In this document: positions 42,372 through 54,985 of the stretch, one piece after another | Numbering within the stretch: position 1 is the stretch's first letter | Layout of the letters: every line of letters starts with the position of its first letter | Source: Tenodera sinensis | Lineage: Eukaryota; Arthropoda; Insecta; Mantodea; Mantidae | Direction of reading: 5' to 3' | Length of the DNA: 64,000 nt | Assembly (NCBI GenBank): GCA_030765045.1 | Contig: CM060969.1 | Location: 48,865,216 to 48,929,215, forward strand | Made by a program: the position numbers and the translations under genes | Notes under the pieces: generated by a model | Database searches by the model: none | What the model saw: only the letters and a program-made list of their open reading frames with translations | What the model was told of the DNA's origin: nothing

Positions 42372-42530
42372 AACATACACTCACACTCACTCACACACTC
42401 GGACCTTTTTCTAAAACTGTTTATTTTTATTCAGGAGGGCTCAAAACATATTTCCGGCGAAATATCGACATCGAAATTTTGGGTAGAATACAATACTACC
42501 TCTACCTAATATACATAGTAGAGAAAGTAA
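41610..42530 (-). repeat. Rep-X copy, complete, with long (CA)n
   Basis: Reverse orientation, landmarks complete. The microsatellite site carries a 64-base CA tract (42301-42364) with imperfect flanks. The outer end reads AGTAGAGAAAGT. Confidence 0.85.
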
Positions 42531-42570
42531 GAACTGAAACATTTCGAAAACTGGATATCTGTCGTTGCAG

Positions 42571-42660
42571 ATTACAGTGATTTGAAACCTAACTGTATGG
42601 ATACCATTTCAAGACACCTTTTTAAAACTCTTGACAGAAAATCCGCAGGCGTCACCATAG
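42571..42660 (+). other. candidate internal exon (90 bp)
   Basis: TTGCAG precedes 42571 and GTACGT follows 42660. One frame is open across: it starts after two bases, reads YSDLKPNCMDTISRHLFKTL and then DRKSAGVTI, and ends one base into a codon, so the exon is symmetric. Composition looks coding; the protein is not recognised. The pyrimidine tract before the acceptor is weak. Confidence 0.3.
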
Positions 42661-43139
42661 GTACGTATATTCCTACTCAATACTTAGTTTCTCCCACACA
42701 AGATTTCAAAGTATTTTACAGCAACGCTGTTTTAGTTTTTCCTTGTGGTGATTGGCAGCATAATGATATACGCATAGGTGCCCAAATATTTTGTAATATG
42801 AGGTTAAAACTTCCTGCACTAGATGGCGGCTCCAACCACGTAACTTCCCATGTAGCTGTGACCTCGGCTGAACAAATCAATACTGTACAGTGCTGGTTTG
42901 TACAACTTCCGCTGGTTTTGTTGCACGTTTAAAATGACTATGTTAATATAATAACATTATATACTTTGTTATTTTCAAAATGTAAGTTGATCTGGTAGCT
43001 CAGCTCAATTCTTTTCTTTATTATTGAATCTCACGTTGCTTATGTCACGGTTATGAAAATTCTGTTTTTGAATTGACACAGGAATTGCGCTCAGGCCTTG
43101 TAAGCGAAACTTGATGCCGCAAACCACACATACTATCAT
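42661..43139. other. no recognised feature
   Basis: The open frame from the candidate exon continues to 42932 without a recognisable motif. Confidence 0.3.
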
Positions 43140-43255
43140 CCTGCCTCTTTCACTCTCCCTCTCTCGCTCTCCCTCTCACCTCCCCTCTCTCACCTTCCCT
43201 CTCTCTCCCTCTCTCATCTTCTCTCACCTTCCCTTTCTCCCTATCACTCACCCTA
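43140..43255. repeat. CT-rich low-complexity tract
   Basis: CTCTCCCT-type units. A similar tract lies on the other side of the hAT element at 48825-49112. Confidence 0.9.
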
Positions 43256-43488
43256 TTAACACTTCATTTTAAAACATTGGTTTAACAAAAAATAATAAAT
43301 TTCCATCAACTCAACAAATAACATAATTGTAATTATTAGGGCTCGGAAGTTCATGCCCTAAAAAACACTGAAATATGCATGCAAATATGCTCTTAAAAAC
43401 TTGAAAATATGCCAAGGAATATGCACTATTGAATTAAAACAATGCCCCTTTGCAGTAGACAAGGCGAGTTAATATAAATAATGTTACC

Positions 43489-44985
43489 TTATTCCTTAGA
43501 GGTTGAAACAGAAGTGGTCCTGCTGCTAGTATTAACTGCTAAAGTGCAGTTCACAACCAACACTTTGCACAAATTTTCAACAGTAAAACATCGTCTGTTG
43601 TCTCGCAAAATACTTTTGTAACGTGAAAAACTTCTCTCCACGTTACAAGATGTTATCGGGGCATATTTAAATGATTTTAACTGCTTCACAGAGAGAGTCA
43701 AGTCTCTTGGTGTGGCAGATGGTTTTCTTTCGAGGATGTCTCGAGTATCGCACATCTGTTTATAACCAGAATTTTTTGAAATTACATAATTCACTTTCTT
43801 TTTTACTTTTTGTCCTATATCACCAGAAACCGAACTTAGATCACGTATTGTTTTTTCAAAGACAGCAAGTGATTCATGCGAAGGAGATCCCACAGCTTCC
43901 AATGCCTTTATGGCTGTTGGTAAGAAAGAAAAATGGACAGATATGAAACTAAGATCCTCTTTTAACTCAGTGCCTGATAGAATATTTTGCACAGTTTCTA
44001 TTGATAAAGCATCTTTCGGGTCCAATTAACAACCTCTTCGATTATTTCTATGTGCTCAGCATAAAATAAAACTCTATAGAACCATGTTCCCCTTCGAGTT
44101 AACACTGGTGCAGGAGGAAGTAGAATATTAGGTGCTGTTGATCTGAACAACTTAGCTCCTTTAGGAGATTTAACAAAAATTCTCTTTGTGGAGGATACAA
44201 ACCTATCGACCAATGGGAAAGAATCACGTATTGTCTCAGAAATGCGATGAAGAGCGTGTGCCAAACAAGTTATTTGAATTAAGTTAGGAAAAATACCTTT
44301 CAGAGTTTACTCTGATTTTACCATACAAAAACCTGCATCAGTAACAAATAAAAGTAACCGGTCGTATTTGATTCCACATGGCCCTAGTAATTTCAAAGAG
44401 TCCATCACAAACTGTGTTACAGGTACATTGTCAGTGGCCGACAATTCGCACACATTAAGAAGATAAGGTGTAGTCTTTTGTTCATTATTTAAAGTACCCA
44501 CGATTGTATTAGCAATAGAAAGACGCTCAGAATCAGGGGTTTCATCAACAGACAACCACACAAACTGATCCACTAATTCATTTTGTATATTTGACAGTGT
44601 GTCATTGTAACAATGTCCGACCTAAGTCTTGCGCAGTGCACTTTCTTCAGGCACATGTTGTCGAGTGTACTCGGCAAAAAAGTTTTTAAATGTCGGATTA
44701 TTAATTTTGAACAAGGGAATATCAGCAGCTAAAAATGCTTGGCACAAGTCATAGGAAAATTCAGTAACCCTGCTTCCTAAACAGTCTACTAATTGTTTTA
44801 GAACAGGTTATTTGTTTGCGAGTTTTCCGATTAAATTCTCCTTATGTTTTGCTGTGTTTATGTGCTGAACTAGTTGAAATCTTTTCTCACTCCCTATATT
44901 TTTGTCACACGCTCCACAAAACAGTACCTTATTATCTGTAGATGAAGAATTCCGCGTGTGACTGACATTTACACTACATTTTCTT
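43489..44985 (-). pseudogene. hAT transposase pseudogene (CGGBP1-like)
   Basis: Almost one reading frame of ~500 codons. Near the start a BED-type finger: FCGACDKN then QHINTAKH (44985-44830). Next a segment with CQAFLAADIPLFKI. The catalytic region has SVDETPDSE (44546, first Asp) and FVTDAGFCMV (second Asp). Then CLAHALHRISETI and TRRGTW. The C-terminal dimerisation domain shows NVERSFSRYKSIL and FTVENLCKVLVVNC. Damage seen: in-frame stops at about 44303, 44623 and 44812, and a frameshift near 44010. Such proteins cut and paste the element through its TIRs; this copy is dead. Start codon not determined. Confidence 0.85.
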
Positions 44986-45736
44986 CTTAAAATGTCTGTC
45001 TAATGGCCAATATAGGTGTAAAAATGTTATTTTAACGACATACGATGACAGAGAATACATTGGCGGTTGTGATAGGAAAGATAAAAACCTTAAAAAAGTG
45101 AAACAATTATTTAATAATGAGCGCTAAACTTTTCGTGACTTACTGACATTTTTGTCAACTGCAGGTCCAACTTCAAACGTTTGTCCTCCGTTTTCTCTGA
45201 AAGTTTTCTTATTTGATTTGTTCTGAAAAATCACTTGAGAGAGCAACTTCTAAGCTTTCAAATGACCTGAAAAAAGGTTTGGTATGTTATTCTCATCTGG
45301 AGATATTTATTCAAAGGTCAGCGTGACTAACTGATATGAGTTTGTGACTAACTGACACTTGCGAAAATTGCAATACTTTGTCTTTGTTTTACATGGTATA
45401 ACATGTGGTAAATCATAGTGATACGTATTATATGTTACATACATGTAATACACACAGGTGTGTAATTGTATTTATCGTTTTGACAATAATCATATCCTTT
45501 GGAGAAGCATTAATGTCATGCAACATAAACAGAATAAACATATGTTGGCAGCTCTCACTTCTTATCACAGTTACGTCATTGCAAGTATAAAAAGCTGACT
45601 CAAAACCATAACAAAGACGACACATGAGAGCACACAGCACACAGCACATACCTTAGTTACTTGACTGGACTCCTTATAATGCAGGAACGCTAAATGCAGT
45701 AGTCTCGTAGTACACGCGCATATCACTACACTGTTT
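44986..45736. other. non-coding spacer inside the hAT element
   Basis: Contains repeated GTGACTAACTGA words at 45324 and 45345 and a variant at 45131; the same word recurs at 47731. These may be subterminal sites of a nested transposon. No reading frame with a motif. Confidence 0.4.
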
Positions 45737-47484
45737 TTATTCCCGAAAGTTGTGCATCATTCTGACACTTTCCGCACATGAAAGAAAAGCATATTCCACA
45801 ACATTTAAACCTAATACTTTCACATAATGAACCCGCTGAGTGGATGGCATAGGTGAAATACGTTCAAATCTTTTGTCGAGAAATTCTTTTGCTTCTTCAA
45901 TTTCAGGCAGAGAAACCTCAAGAAGACATAATTTGGTTTTCTTTCTAACAGTATTAACAAATTCTTCAGCACTTTGAATCCTGCTTCCTGCTTTCGCAGC
46001 TGTCCATGCCATCCTCTTCACTTGTCCTCCAATCGCATCTACTGCCCCCTTTCCGTGATAGGATTCGAAGAAGTGCCATTCAATTTGGATTCCAAATACT
46101 TCGGAAAGATATGTCTCATGACTCAATGTGTATTTCTGCTTAAAATGACTAGCAGCTCCATCAGAAAACACTTTCACAAGTTCAAGATTCAGAACAATAT
46201 CCAATATTTTCGAAAATATATTCCTTAAGCAAATATCAACTGCATATTTGTCATGTGATACATAATCAGACTCCAAAGCAAAAGATTGTTTCTGAATTTC
46301 ACCAATATCTCCTTTCCTATATCATGCAACAGCAGTAAATATTGAGATCTGTGTATTGTTCCACTGGGCAGCTTGAATTTCATTTTGCTCCTTGCATGTG
46401 TAGTTCTCAGAGAAGTCGATCTGTATCACAGCTTCACTAATTGCAACATTTTCCCCAGCCTTCTTAAAGGCCTCGGATTGCTGTCTTTTTACATTAACGT
46501 GATTTAAGAAACGTGGTAGGCAATGGGTCAGTTCTTCAATGCAGTCTTTTACAGATCCCTTTTTAACTTCTATTTCCATTCTTCCATTACGTGAACTCCA
46601 CAGTTTCGATTCGCATGAAGAATTAGCGAGTTAACCGGAAATGTCTGCTCCACTCAATCCCGGGCAGATAGAGCATCCTCCCTGCATACACTTACTCGAT
46701 TTCTGATCACAAACCACTTGTGCTATGAACTTACGAAACTCAGTCTCAGTGAGTACGTGATTTTTACACAATGCTTTGAGAAGAAACTTCGTATTTTCAT
46801 GTATAATGCATGTGCACACATTATGTGGGATCTGACTTTGAAGACGCACGTGAGCAGGGCGTAATTCAGCAAATTTTGTCAACCCCACGGACATTTCTTC
46901 TCGATCTTCTAGAAAGAGTGCATGTATTTCTTTTAATGTTACCACTAGATACCTAATGCGAACTTCTTTTGTTTCTCCTTGAACATGGATTTCAATAAAA
47001 TCATCTCTTTCAGGAGCTTGGTAAGATATTGAATCATCCTGACAGAACTTGGTTGCACTTTTAAGTTCCTCTGATAGTTGTTTTCCTGATACCGGGACAG
47101 AATGCTTTGGTTTTATAACATGTAATCCCTCTTCAACTGCTAACTTACGAATCATTTCTTTTCTTTTACGTGGAGATTGCGGCAATGCTTCCTCAACACG
47201 TTTTCTGCACTTTCCAAAATGCTGTCTGCTTTTGAAAGCCACGGATGTTGGTGGAGTATCCTTATCAATCCCTTCTTGGTCTCTTATTTTCTGTCTTGCC
47301 CGCTGTGCTTGCTTATGTCTCCTAATTCAGACTTGAGGTGTTCTCTTCCTTGTTTTGTTTATTTCAGTATTGCTCTTCCTTTCCTCATAGTCACTTTTAT
47401 GTTTTCCTTCCATTGTGCATAACTGTCTTGCTCCTTCAGATATTGTTTGTATCCACATTGTCTTTGGACTGGTGTTTTAGCCAT
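45737..47484 (-). pseudogene. second transposase-like protein (putative DDD type) inside the hAT element
   Basis: ATG at 47482-47484 (MAKTPVQRQ, a basic start). After a frameshift near 47380 one frame runs to 45737 with stops only: a TAG/TGA at about 47330, TAA near 46634 and TGA near 46319. The basic N-terminal region includes RQKIRDQEG and LPQSPRKRKEMIRKLA; a Cys-rich stretch (CDQKSSKCMQGGCSICPG) lies midway. Three acidic blocks fit an RNase H-fold triad: IQIDFSENY (Asp at 46415-46417), VFSDGAASHFKQ (46160-46162) and HGKGAVDAIGG (46037-46039). I have seen this layout in uncharacterised arthropod and hydra proteins; the superfamily is not known to me, Sola-type being one option. Confidence 0.65.
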
Positions 47485-48715
47485 GGAGTCACAAACAGAC
47501 TGATACGTCTATCCTGACTGAAGTCTCACAAGCACTGTACGCGTATGACGACCACAGGGCGCCAGCACCAGTTGTCCGTTAGTCACGTGTTTTGTGGGAA
47601 AACGAATGACTTTAGAGGAAAACTTTCTGATACTTTTTTATTTGTTATATTGTAATGACGCAGAATCCAAAAGGATATTTATTTCAGTCTATTACTTTTC
47701 CGTGCAGAGAACTTTATCCTTATTTACCGTGACTAACTGACATCGACACACCGTAATAATTAAACAGGCTCTAAGGATTATTTATAAATGTCGAAAATTA
47801 TTAGCCATATACACGTTTTGAAGATGAAGAGTAATTGTGTGATGTACATCGAAAAAAAATTAAAACAGTTGTACATAGCTCCTGAAATATTGATATGAAA
47901 ATCACCGTTATTCACGCTTATTTTTAGTGTTTTGGAAATATGTGGGTAAGAAGTGAAATTTGAACCCATATTCACGTGAAAAACATTTATTTTTCACTTC
48001 ATAAGATACTTTGGAGTATCTAGCATCATCTTTCCTCAGTAAAAAAAAGTGAAGCATTGATTTCAAATTTTAACACTCGGTATGACATATTCGCGGAATT
48101 GCTCAGATATTAAATCACCCGAAAACTCTTTCTGTAAATTAATTAATCTAGCACTCTAAGTTGGTTTTATTTTCGGCATTTGAAGAGCTCTTTAACATTT
48201 TATACGCCTAATTTAATTTGGAGGGAACCAGTTCACAACACTGTTACGTTTGAAGACCACGCAGAGGCAAGCGTTGCTATAATCGTGCTCCTCAAAACGT
48301 TGACCTGCACTTTATCTTTGTTAATGTAAACCTCTCAGATAACGCACGATTATTCTCTACGCACATACATATAATGAAGGGATGGAGACAGGGGATTCAC
48401 TGCATAACAACATGACTCAGCATTGCTTCTCGCCACCTCGCGAGTTACATCATCATATGCAACACTATTATCCAGGTGGGAAAAAAAGAAAAAAAAAAAA
48501 AAAAAAAAAAAACATAAAAATCATTAAAATATGCTATATAGTAGCTATAGTATTGAAATAATATGCATTTATCAAAATCAAGAAAATAGGCAGTTATATG
48601 CACCATAAAATCACGTCCAAATAACTTAAAATTCCATAATTCGTGCACATAATGTAAAAGCATACATTTTTAACCCCTATGAAAAACATGCAAATGCATG
48701 AACTTCCTAGCCCTA
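47485..48715. other. hAT 5' region, non-coding
   Basis: Holds a GTGACTAACTGACA word (47731), a ~30-base A tract (48481-48511) and TATGCA-type subterminal words near 48545-48700. No gene. Confidence 0.5.
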
Positions 48716-48824
48716 GTAATTATGGATCATGAAATACCCTCACAAATGATTCATCAATTTTTGATCAATTTAAGTAAAATTCGACAAAGGTCTTCCCTCG
48801 GAATAAATTAAAATCACTCACCCT

Positions 48825-49112
48825 CTATCACCCTCTCTCACCTTCTCTCTCCCTCTGACTCACCCTCTTACCATCCCTCTCTCACTCTCTTTCACCTTGT
48901 TCCCTACTCTCTCTCGTACTGTCACCTTCTCGCTCACCCCCTCTCTCACCTTTTGCTAACTTTCTCTCTGTCCCTCTGCCTAACCTTCTCCCTAAACCTC
49001 TCTCTCACCCGCTCTTTCACCCTCTTTCACCCGCTCTTTCACTCCATCTCTCTCACCCATCTCATCCTCTCTCTTTCGCTCTCTCTCTCTCTTTCCCTCT
49101 CCCTCACACAAT
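48825..49112. repeat. CT-rich low-complexity tract
   Basis: CTCTCACC/CTCTCCCT units over ~290 bp, ending in CTCTCT. It sits where Rep-X normally carries its CA tract, next to the Rep-X fragment that follows. Confidence 0.9.
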
Positions 49113-49185
49113 GCTCTACTTCGATTCAGGGGGATTCAAAACGTGTATTTCCGGTGAAGTCTCTGTATCAAAGTTTTGCGTGTTA
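49113..49185 (-). repeat. Rep-X fragment
   Basis: 'ttcgattcagggggattcaa', 'aacgtgtatttccggtgaag' match the segment that follows the microsatellite in minus-oriented Rep-X copies. Confidence 0.65.
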
Positions 49186-49204
49186 TTATGTAATGTGCCA
49201 ACCT

Positions 49205-49390
49205 CTGGTGTGAGAGTGGCGCATCTGCTTCAGATCCAACAGGTTCCTGTGTCGAATCTCGGTTAGAATGAGGGCTTTTCCACCGTTTTCCCTTATCTTG
49301 AATGAATGTCGGGCTGTTCCAAACTCTATGGACCCCGGGCTCATTTGATCACCACCATTTCACCCATTTCCCTCATCTTCCGATATAACC
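49205..49390 (+). mobile_element. tRNA-derived SINE-E, degenerate
   Basis: A tRNA-like stretch (GAGTGGCGCATCTGCTTCAG and B-box-like TGTCGAATCTC) is followed by a body with 'ttatcttgaatgaatgtcgg' and 'ctccaaactctatgg'-like words. Confidence 0.45.
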
Positions 49391-49604
49391 TTATCAGTCA
49401 AAGAACGTTGGAAAAATGTATACATTGCCATGAGGCTATAAATCAAAGAGTAATGATTTGTTAAGAATTTAATTACATCAATTCTTAATATGTCATCTAG
49501 GTTTTTGGTCAATAAAGCACTTGTTTGAAAACCAATCCCATCTGTGAACCTCGTACCTACAAATGCATTGTTCCTATCCTTTCCTCCGCCCCCACCCCCT
49601 TTTT

Positions 49605-49860
49605 AACCTTGCCGGTGGAGTGAGTCCACTGCTATATAGTCTCCCAAGCGTTGATGACTGCCTACGCTGCCATATTACGCTTCCCATGTAGATGCATAGG
49701 TACCATCAATGGTCCTTGATCTCCTTGTCAGGATTTGATGGGACCTAGGTGTCGTCTCCGTATGAAGTCCCAGTTGGCATCATGAGGCTGAGTGCACCCC
49801 GGACCAGACCTTCCCACGCCGGTACCGGGGATCGAACCCGGGTCCTCCATGCCATAGACA
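49605..49860 (-). mobile_element. tRNA-derived SINE-F
   Basis: Minus strand: head with GGCATGGAGGACCCGGGTTC running into GATCCCCGG (a perfect B-box), then a body with 'gaaggtctggtccggggtgc' and 'cactcagcctcatgatgcca'. The A-box half is shortened. Confidence 0.6.
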
Positions 49861-50690
49861 GGCCTATCTCAAACTTAAGTGGCTTCGTCTGCGATTCATT
49901 CTTTAAGGATTAATGTGGCCGCCCGCCGTTAGAGAAAGTTTGACAACCCCTGGGTGTAGATTGAAGTTCGGCTTTATGGAACTAAAGGACGAATATTGCA
50001 TATTCGTATACATGTATGTTTTAATTGAACATCATTGTAATGTTCCAATGTGGGCAGCTGGAAGTGTTTGGTTTTAATATCCCTATGATAAAACGTATCT
50101 GCGTGTTAAAATCTATAGATTTTGCTTAGAAAATTGCAGGCTTTTGAAAGCCATCCGGAAGCAGAGAATGTTGGCGACCCCCGCCTGCATATCTTGAAAA
50201 AGGAAGGCTGCTTACAAATATTCAAGTTGTTTTATGGTATACACCATAAATATGCCGTAGCCCATAATATTTCAAAATAATTATTTGATCTGTTAAAAAA
50301 GTTATCCGAGTAAAATATTGTCCTTAAAAAAATCCGAACTTAGCAGAGTTAGGGAATTCTGAATTGCCAATGTTACATTAATTAATTTTTCAAAAACCAT
50401 AATGGATACTAACAGTGTATTGTTTTGATCTGAGAAAACTATTTACCTTCCAGTGAATACATAGTTACGTTTTCTAACAAGTTTAAGATCAAGGTTATGA
50501 ACTTGGCCTATAAAATGTAGTTTTGTACTTGCTCGTATAATTATTTTAGTTTATTAACAGATGTTTAATGTAATTAGCTCAACAGTTCTGAAAAGTATTT
50601 ATCTTAAAAGATACGTTTCGAGAAAATAGACAGAGCAGAAACAAATGCACTTTTTACAAATTGGATTTGAAGTAAGAAATACAACTTTAG
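49861..50690. other. no recognised feature
   Basis: No supported gene or repeat. Confidence 0.4.
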
Positions 50691-50695
50691 CATCA

Positions 50696-52804
<2,109 letters not shown>

Positions 52805-54262
52805 TTGGAGGCTAGCAGTGTCGTCATGAACAGGTGCACCTTTGATTAGTCGATTTGCAGTGTCATTATGAACTGGTGCACCTTTAATGGGTGGTGCAGC
52901 AGTGTCGTGGTGAACAGGTGCACCTTTGATTGGTGGATTATCGGTGTCGTTATGAACTGGTGCATCTTTGAATGGTGGATTAGCAGTGTCGTTATGAACT
53001 GGTGCACCTTTGATTGGTGGATTAGCAGTGTCGTTATGAACTGGTGCACCTTTGATAAGTCGATTAGCAGTGTCGTTATGAACTGGTGCACCTTTGAATG
53101 GTGATTTAGCAGTGTCGTTATGAACTGATGCACCTTTGATTTGTGATTTAGCAGTGTCGTTATGAATTGATGCACCTTTGATAAGTCAATTACCAGTGTC
53201 GTTATGAACTGCTGCACCTTTGATTGGTGATTTAGCAGTGTCGTTATGAACTGATGCACCTTTGATAAGTCAATTACCAGTGTCGTTATGAACTGCTGCA
53301 CCTTTGATTGGTGATTTAGCAGTGTCGTTATGAACTGATGCACCTTTGATTTGTGATTTAGCAGTGTCGTTATGAACTGCTGCACCTTTGATTGGTGATT
53401 TAGCAGTGTCGTTATCAACTGCTGCACCTTTGATTTGTGATTTAGCAGTGTCGTTATCAACTGCTGCACCTTTGATTGGTGATTTAGCAGTGTCGTTATG
53501 AACTGATGCACCTTTGATTTGTGATTTAGCAGTGTCGTTATGAACTGGTGCACCTTTGATTGGTGGATTAGCAGTGTCGTTATGAACTGGTGCACCTTTG
53601 ATAAGTCGATTAGCAGTGTCGTTATGAACTGGTGCACCTTTGAATGGTGATTTAGCAGTGTCGTTATGAACTGATGCACCTTTGATTTGTGATTTAGCAG
53701 TGTCGTTATGAATTGATGCACCTTTGATAAGTCAATTACCAGTGTCGTTATGAACTGCTGCACCTTTGAATGGCGATTTAGCAGTGTCGTTATGAACTGA
53801 TGCACCTTTGATTTGTGATTTAGCAGTGTCGTTATGAATTGATGCACCTTTGATAAGTCAATTACCAGTGTCGTTATGAACTGCTGCACCTTTGATTGGT
53901 GATTTAGCAGTGTCGTTATGAATTGATGCACCTTTGATAAGTCAATTACCAGTGTCGTTATGAACTGATGCACCTTTGATTTGTGATTTAGCAGTGTCGT
54001 TATGAATTGATGCACCTTTGATAAGTCAATTACCAGTGTCGTTATGAACTGATGCACCTTTGATAAGTCGATTAGCAGTGTCGTTATGAATTGATGCACC
54101 TTTGATAAGTCAATTACCAGTGTCGTTATGAACTGATGCACCTTTGATAAGTCGATTAGCAGTGTCGTTATGAATTGGTGTACCTTTGATAAGTCAATTA
54201 GCAGTGTCGTTATGAACTGGTGCACCTTTGATTGGTGGATTAGCAGTGTCATAATGAAGAGG
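52805..54262. repeat. 42-bp minisatellite, ~35 units
   Basis: Unit centred on 'gcagtgtcgttatgaactg(g/a/c)tgcacctttgat'. Because 42 is divisible by three, the whole array is open on the minus strand (485 codons, 14-residue repeat of the form HQFITTLLIDLSKV) and partly on the plus strand (MNWCTFDWWISSVV). Unit variants (agtc-gatta, agtc-aatta, ggtgg-atta, ttgtg-attta) alternate in blocks that are themselves repeated. Ends directly at a LINE 3' region. I regard it as non-coding. Confidence 0.9.
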
Positions 54263-54640
54263 TGGATATAATCCTTTACAGCAAACACATACAAAAACCC
54301 CAAACATACAAAAACACACTAAACATATAATAAATACCAAGTGAGGTGTTGAAGCAACACTAAAAGAAAAAAGGCAACGAAACCATAGATCTTTTTGGGT
54401 AGAAGCACATGAATGGAGCGATGGATGTTGAACACGCGAAACTGACACACAGATACACAAATCACAACATACTACACTACACAACGTCAACAAAAACACA
54501 AAACCACACGGATGCGCACACAAGCCGAAGGAAATCCCAACACGACAAACAAAAAATAACACACTAGGCTGAAGAGGGGTTTCCCTAAACAGTCCGGGCA
54601 TGTTGTAAACATGCCCAAATTAACACTTTTCATTCATTCA
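54263..54640 (+). mobile_element. LINE 3'UTR remnant
   Basis: Plus-strand end with 'ctaggctgaagagggg', 'ccctaaacagtccgggc' and a hairpin at 54596-54616 (GGGCATGTTGTAAACATGCC + C), followed by a TCAT tail. The same end, with compensating changes in the hairpin, is on the minus strand at 24848-24910. Coding part absent. Confidence 0.65.
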
Positions 54641-54899
54641 TTTGGCGTATAAGCGCTACATTATGGCATGGTTAAGGATAAATGAGAGGTAGAATTGGAG
54701 CTGACAAATTCAATGCCACAACTGGGATTTTAACCGCAGACCCAGGTTGTTCGCATAAATAAGAATTACCATCTGAAGGTTATTTAATCCTGAAACATAA
54801 AGTACTTAGGATAGTAAGTCACCATTGGGGTAATTGTCTCTGATGTGAGACTGCCTTTGTGGGATACGAATTGGTTGGAGAATTCAATGTCATTCTGGC

Positions 54900-54985
54900 A
54901 GGTTGTCACAGTAGCTTAACGGTTAGAGCACCCGCCTGGTAAGCGTAGGGTCTGTACTCAAGTCCACATGTGATGAAACTGGTTG
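54900..54985 (+). mobile_element. tRNA-like SINE head
   Basis: TAGCTTAACGGTTAGAGCA and CCCGCCTGGTAAGCG resemble the D-arm and anticodon arm of a tRNA; the B-box (TACTCAAGTCC) is weak. Not a functional tRNA by eye. Confidence 0.4.

Larger units (their letters stand above)
43337..48715 (-). mobile_element. 5.4 kb hAT transposon with two transposase-like pseudogenes
   Basis: Perfect 8-bp duplication GTAATTAT at 43329-43336 and 48716-48723. Ends are TAGGGCTCGGAAGTTCATGC and the complement of TAGGGCTAGGAAGTTCATGC (19 of 20). Subterminal regions are rich in TATGCA/ATGCAAAT words. Contents on the minus strand: a CGGBP1-like hAT transposase (43489-44985) and, upstream, a different transposase-like gene (45737-47484). 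The second gene is either a nested element or cargo. Confidence 0.93.

Noticed and set aside
44986..47960. Terminal inverted repeats of a nested inner transposon
   Set aside because: GTGACTAACTGACA words flank the second gene but are direct, not inverted; no matching TIR pair or target duplication was found by eye.
52846..54303. 485-codon minus-strand frame with a 14-residue repeat
   Set aside because: The repeat is DNA-level with a 42-bp period, both strands stay largely open, and there is no start context, signal or domain; more likely a minisatellite than a protein.
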